This document shows positions 12,889 through 14,596 of a stretch of DNA of 14,596 nucleotides, piece after piece. The stretch's first letter is position 1, and each line of letters starts with the position of its first letter. The DNA comes from Cytophagales bacterium (GTDB lineage: Bacteria > Bacteroidota > Bacteroidia > Cytophagales > 172606-1), in assembly GCA_025455595.1 (NCBI GenBank), contig JALOMD010000010.1, positions 1 through 14,596 of the forward strand, given 5' to 3'. A program made the translations under genes and the position numbers. The notes beneath the pieces were generated by a model. That model had not been told where the DNA came from. It saw only the letters and a program-made list of their open reading frames with translations, and did not search any database.

Positions 12889-13308
12889 TTACTGAAACCG
12901 GATACAAGTCCAAGTGGCTTCGGCTACAGGCACATCGTCCACGTAGGCCACGCCCGACTGGCGCACCACCTTGCTGCCGAGTTTCAGGTTTTTGACAATC
13001 ATTTTGACGGTTTTGCCAAACTCGACGTAGGCATGGAAGCACGCCGATTCGATGCCCGCCAGCCCGAACAGCCCTTCCGAGCTGGTGCCTTGCAGTTTGC
13101 GAGCACCGGCCCCACCGCACTGGGCCAGCGACTCGACGAGAATCATGCCGGGCACGAAGCACGGGTCGGCGGCCGCGTCGTTGGGGGAGAACAGTTCGCT
13201 GAAGTCGAAGATTTTGGTGCCCACAATCTCGTCAATCGTGACGGACAGCAGATGGTCCACGTACAGGAACGGGTCGCGGTGCGGCAGGAGGTTTTCTATC
13301 TCGCGCAT
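12889..13308 (-). CDS. FabZ-like hot-dog fold dehydratase homologue, catalytic His apparently absent
   Basis: A 139-aa protein of the 3-hydroxyacyl-ACP dehydratase type. Landmarks are MREIENLLPHRDPFLYVDHLL at the start, typical of FabZ, and PGMILVESLAQ with Glu59, the usual catalytic acid, at the start of the central helix. FabZ normally has GHFPG carrying the catalytic His about ten residues before the PG. Here that stretch reads NDAAADPCFVPG with no His, so the enzyme may be inactive or use other residues; it could bind acyl chains without dehydrating them. The start at 13308 was chosen because the FabZ-like homology starts there; the frame continues upstream to 13506 with unrelated residues. 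A good minus-strand promoter lies at 13380-13410. It is oriented toward the S9 peptidase gene but separated by 237 bp of repeats. Confidence 0.82.
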   Translation of the reverse strand: MREIENLLPHRDPFLYVDHLLSVTIDEIVGTKIFDFSELFSPNDAAADPCFVPGMILVESLAQCGGAGARKLQGTSSEGLFGLAGIESACFHAYVEFGKTVKMIVKNLKLGSKVVRQSGVAYVDDVPVAEATWTCIRFQ

Positions 13309-13379
13309 GGAATAAGGAGAGTTCGGTATGGTTTTTCCGAGAAAATCATGCTTGCAAAAGCGACGGGGTCTCTGCCAAC

Positions 13380-13410
13380 CAAACATACCGAAAACGTGCC
13401 AGACAAACAA
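13380..13410 (-). promoter_or_regulatory. Candidate Bacteroidota promoter for the FabZ-like gene
   Basis: Minus-strand TTG (13408-13410), 20 nt, then TATGTTTG (13380-13387) is a full consensus match with a leader of about 70 nt. It supports the start codon at 13308. Confidence 0.6.
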
Positions 13411-13440
13411 GACCGGGCGGCACGGGGCCGGTTTTTTCCG

Positions 13441-13448
13441 TATCTTTG
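13441..13448 (+). promoter_or_regulatory. Candidate -7 promoter element for def
   Basis: TATCTTTG matches TAnnTTTG and is identical to the PBP1A element. No TTG lies at the normal distance upstream, so it is a half-site. It is divergent from the FabZ-like promoter about 30 bp away. Confidence 0.4.
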
Positions 13449-13458
13449 CCGCGCAATT

Positions 13459-13482
13459 GGCGTTTTTCGGCCTGAATGCCCA
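13459..13482 (+). repeat. Degenerate, shortened copy of the intergenic palindrome
   Basis: GGCGTTTTT and GGCCTGAATGCCC recall the left arm and the GCCTGAAACGC right-arm variant seen at copies 1 and 8, with the middle shortened. It would be in the first bases of a def transcript starting after 13448. Confidence 0.45.
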
Positions 13483-13503
13483 ATGGTGAGTCTTGGTTCT
13501 TGG

Positions 13504-13559
13504 CAACCGACCACTGACAACCGACTACTGACGACTAATCACTGACGATTGACCACCCT
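13504..13559 (+). repeat. Degenerate heptad array upstream of def, eight units
   Basis: CAACCGA, CCACTGA, CAACCGA, CTACTGA, CGACTAA, TCACTGA, CGATTGA, CCACCCT. It fills the leader up to five bases before the def ATG. Confidence 0.85.
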
Positions 13560-13564
13560 CGATT

Positions 13565-14116
13565 ATGATTTACCCGATTGTCGCTTACGGCGACCCTGTT
13601 TTGAAGAAAACCGCCCAGCCCATTGAAAAAGGAACCGACCTGAAAAAGCTGGTGGCCGACATGTACGAAACCATGTACAACGCCAACGGCGTGGGCTTGG
13701 CCGCGCCGCAAATCGGCATGAGCATCCGGCTGTTTGTGGTGGACGGCAGCCCGATGGACGAGGACGACGAGACGCTGAAAACGTTCAAGAAGGTGTTTGT
13801 GAACCCGACGGTGATGGAAGAAACCGGCGACGCGTGGGCGTTTGAAGAAGGGTGCCTGAGCATTCCCGGCATCCGGGCCGACGTGAACCGCCCGCCCAAG
13901 GTGACCGTCCGGTATTTCGACGAAGACTGGAACGAACACACCGACACCTACGACGGCTTGGCCGCCCGCATCATCCAGCACGAGTACGACCACCTCGAAG
14001 GCGTGCTGTTTGTGGACAAAATCTCGGCCATGAAAAAACGCCTCATCCAGTCCAAACTGACCGACATCAGCCGGGGCAAAGCCCGCGCCGACTACCGGCT
14101 ACGGTTTGCGAAGTAG
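13565..14116 (+). CDS. def: Peptide deformylase
   Basis: Removes the N-formyl group from the initiator Met of nascent proteins; a cytoplasmic, ribosome-associated Fe(II)/Zn metalloenzyme. The 183-aa length is normal. All three signature motifs are present: GVGLAAPQ (42-49), EGCLS with metal ligand Cys97, and HEYDH with ligands His139 and His143 and catalytic Glu140. MIYPIVAYGDPVLKK is a typical N-terminus and fixes the start. The short insertion DEDDE (about 65-69) before the beta-strand is a common Bacteroidota feature as far as I recall. No formyltransferase gene (fmt), its usual partner in other phyla, is present in the window. A palindrome copy, not a canonical terminator, follows at 14219. 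Confidence 0.96.
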   Translation: MIYPIVAYGDPVLKKTAQPIEKGTDLKKLVADMYETMYNANGVGLAAPQIGMSIRLFVVDGSPMDEDDETLKTFKKVFVNPTVMEETGDAWAFEEGCLSIPGIRADVNRPPKVTVRYFDEDWNEHTDTYDGLAARIIQHEYDHLEGVLFVDKISAMKKRLIQSKLTDISRGKARADYRLRFAK

Positions 14117-14218
14117 GCGTTTTTTGTCGGGAATCCGATGCTACTGTGGTTTTTGTGACGTGTGCAATCGCCTGAGCATTGGTTTCACTCGTTCTATGCA
14201 AAGGTATTTTTTTGAAAA

Positions 14219-14250
14219 AGCTGTTTTGGGCAATTTTTGCCCAAAACGCT
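14219..14250 (+). repeat. Short-form intergenic palindrome, copy 13
   Basis: Arms AGCTGTTTTGGGC and GCCCAAAACGCT around AATTTTT, with near-perfect pairing. It lies between convergent def and the small membrane protein gene. No other terminator is visible in this gap, so here it may serve that purpose. Confidence 0.88.
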
Positions 14251-14272
14251 ATAAAATAGCAATAATCGTTCT

Positions 14273-14557
14273 TCACTTCGCCATCCAGTAAGCGACCGTA
14301 GCCAACACCGTACACAGCGTGTAAAGCGCAACCGTCCCGTCCTTGTTAATGCGGCGGCGCAACAATACATAGGCCGCCAGCACACCCGCAGAAATCACCG
14401 TCACCAATATCTTTTGCAGGTACGCGCCGCTCACGAAACTGTCAACCAGCCAAGCCAGCGACACGCCTATCATCAACGGAACTGCGGAGAAGTCGAACAG
14501 GGAATCAATGCCGCTGCCGTCGCCGGGGTACTTTTCAATGATTTTTTGGGTCTTCAT
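14273..14557 (-). CDS. Small three-helix membrane protein, function unknown
   Basis: A 94-aa product. A polar N-terminus (MKTQKIIEKYPGDGSG) is followed by three predicted membrane helices at about 26-43, 47-66 and 74-92, with a basic loop (LLRRRINKDG) between the second and third. This puts the basic loop on the cytoplasmic side. I recognise no family motif. It is a plausible gene because its base composition and codon use match neighbouring genes and the hydrophobic pattern is regular. The ATG at 14557 is preceded, reading on the minus strand, by an octad array with the same AATTTTGAATG junction as the region at 8341, the second case of this sequence near a divergent start. Its promoter is beyond the window. 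Confidence 0.7.
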   Translation of the reverse strand: MKTQKIIEKYPGDGSGIDSLFDFSAVPLMIGVSLAWLVDSFVSGAYLQKILVTVISAGVLAAYVLLRRRINKDGTVALYTLCTVLATVAYWMAK

Positions 14558-14568
14558 TGTTCAATTTT

Positions 14569-14596
14569 GAATGGTGGAATGAGAGAATGATTGAAT
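14569..14596 (+). repeat. Octad array, gaatgaNN family, cut by window end
   Basis: GAATGGTG, GAATGAGA, GAATGATT, GAAT..., preceded by TCAATTTT. It is nearly the same as 8341-8372. The array continues beyond the window. Confidence 0.82.

Noticed and set aside
12488..13162. A 224-codon minus-strand open frame overlapping the FabZ-like gene and the S9 peptidase start
   Set aside because: It overlaps two better-supported genes in another frame and crosses palindromes and the hairpin; no domain is recognisable.
14199..14206. Minus-strand TACCTTTG, a possible -7 promoter element after def
   Set aside because: No minus-strand gene lies downstream of it before def, and no TTG is at the usual distance. 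Most likely a chance match.
494..14250. Reading the palindrome family as ordinary rho-independent terminators
   Set aside because: The T-run is in the loop rather than after the stem, many copies lie upstream of genes, and gaps 3293-3744, 6106-6363 and 9958-10200 have separate canonical terminators. Terminator function remains possible only at 14219.
463..14596. CRISPR array
   Set aside because: Repeats are dispersed between genes, not regularly spaced with unique spacers, and no cas gene is present. Array units are contiguous 7/8-mers.

Overview
The window reads as a chromosomal segment from a Bacteroidota bacterium, most likely of the Cytophagia/Spirosomaceae type and fairly GC-rich for that phylum. 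The evidence is the protein families present, several candidate promoters of the Bacteroidota form TTG-N(~20)-TAnnTTTG, and the lack of clear Shine-Dalgarno sequences. No genus can be assigned from the sequence alone.

Layout, left to right: the 3' end of an agmatine deiminase gene (+); an unrecognised 216-aa protein (+); a coiled-coil lipoprotein with a degenerate OmpA-like end (+); a stand-alone receiver-type response regulator (+); a class A penicillin-binding protein, PBP1A (+). Converging on this is a C-terminal processing protease of family S41 (-). Then come a RIC/YtfE-like di-iron hemerythrin protein (+) and ruvX (+), converging on a secreted S9 (glutamyl-endopeptidase-like) peptidase (-) and a FabZ-like hot-dog protein (-). 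Last are def, peptide deformylase (+), and a small three-helix membrane protein (-). The genes are mostly single transcription units of housekeeping and envelope function: peptidoglycan synthesis, periplasmic proteolysis, polyamine synthesis, iron-centre repair, Holliday junction processing and N-terminal protein maturation. No defence system, integrase, transposase, CRISPR array or RNA gene is visible.

The unusual content lies between the genes. (1) A family of about 30-bp palindromes, with arms close to GGCGTTTTGGGC and GCCCAAAACGCC around a short T-rich centre, occurs about 14 times as a short form and twice as a roughly 50-bp long form. At least one copy lies in every intergenic gap except 2486-2869. 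The arms covary between copies. The T-rich strand of the centre matches the direction of the flanking genes in nearly every gap where this can be judged. (2) Almost every gap also carries degenerate tandem arrays with a 7-nt or 8-nt period, built from a small set of unit families (actcaag, gtacgaN, aattcag, aggtcag, gaatgaNN and others) that recur at distant loci. A common plan is gene end, array, palindrome(s), array, gene start, and the arrays run into start and stop codons. This composite intergenic architecture is the strongest candidate for something undescribed.

Three canonical terminators (after the response regulator, between PBP1A and the S41 protease, and after ruvX) are separate from these repeats.
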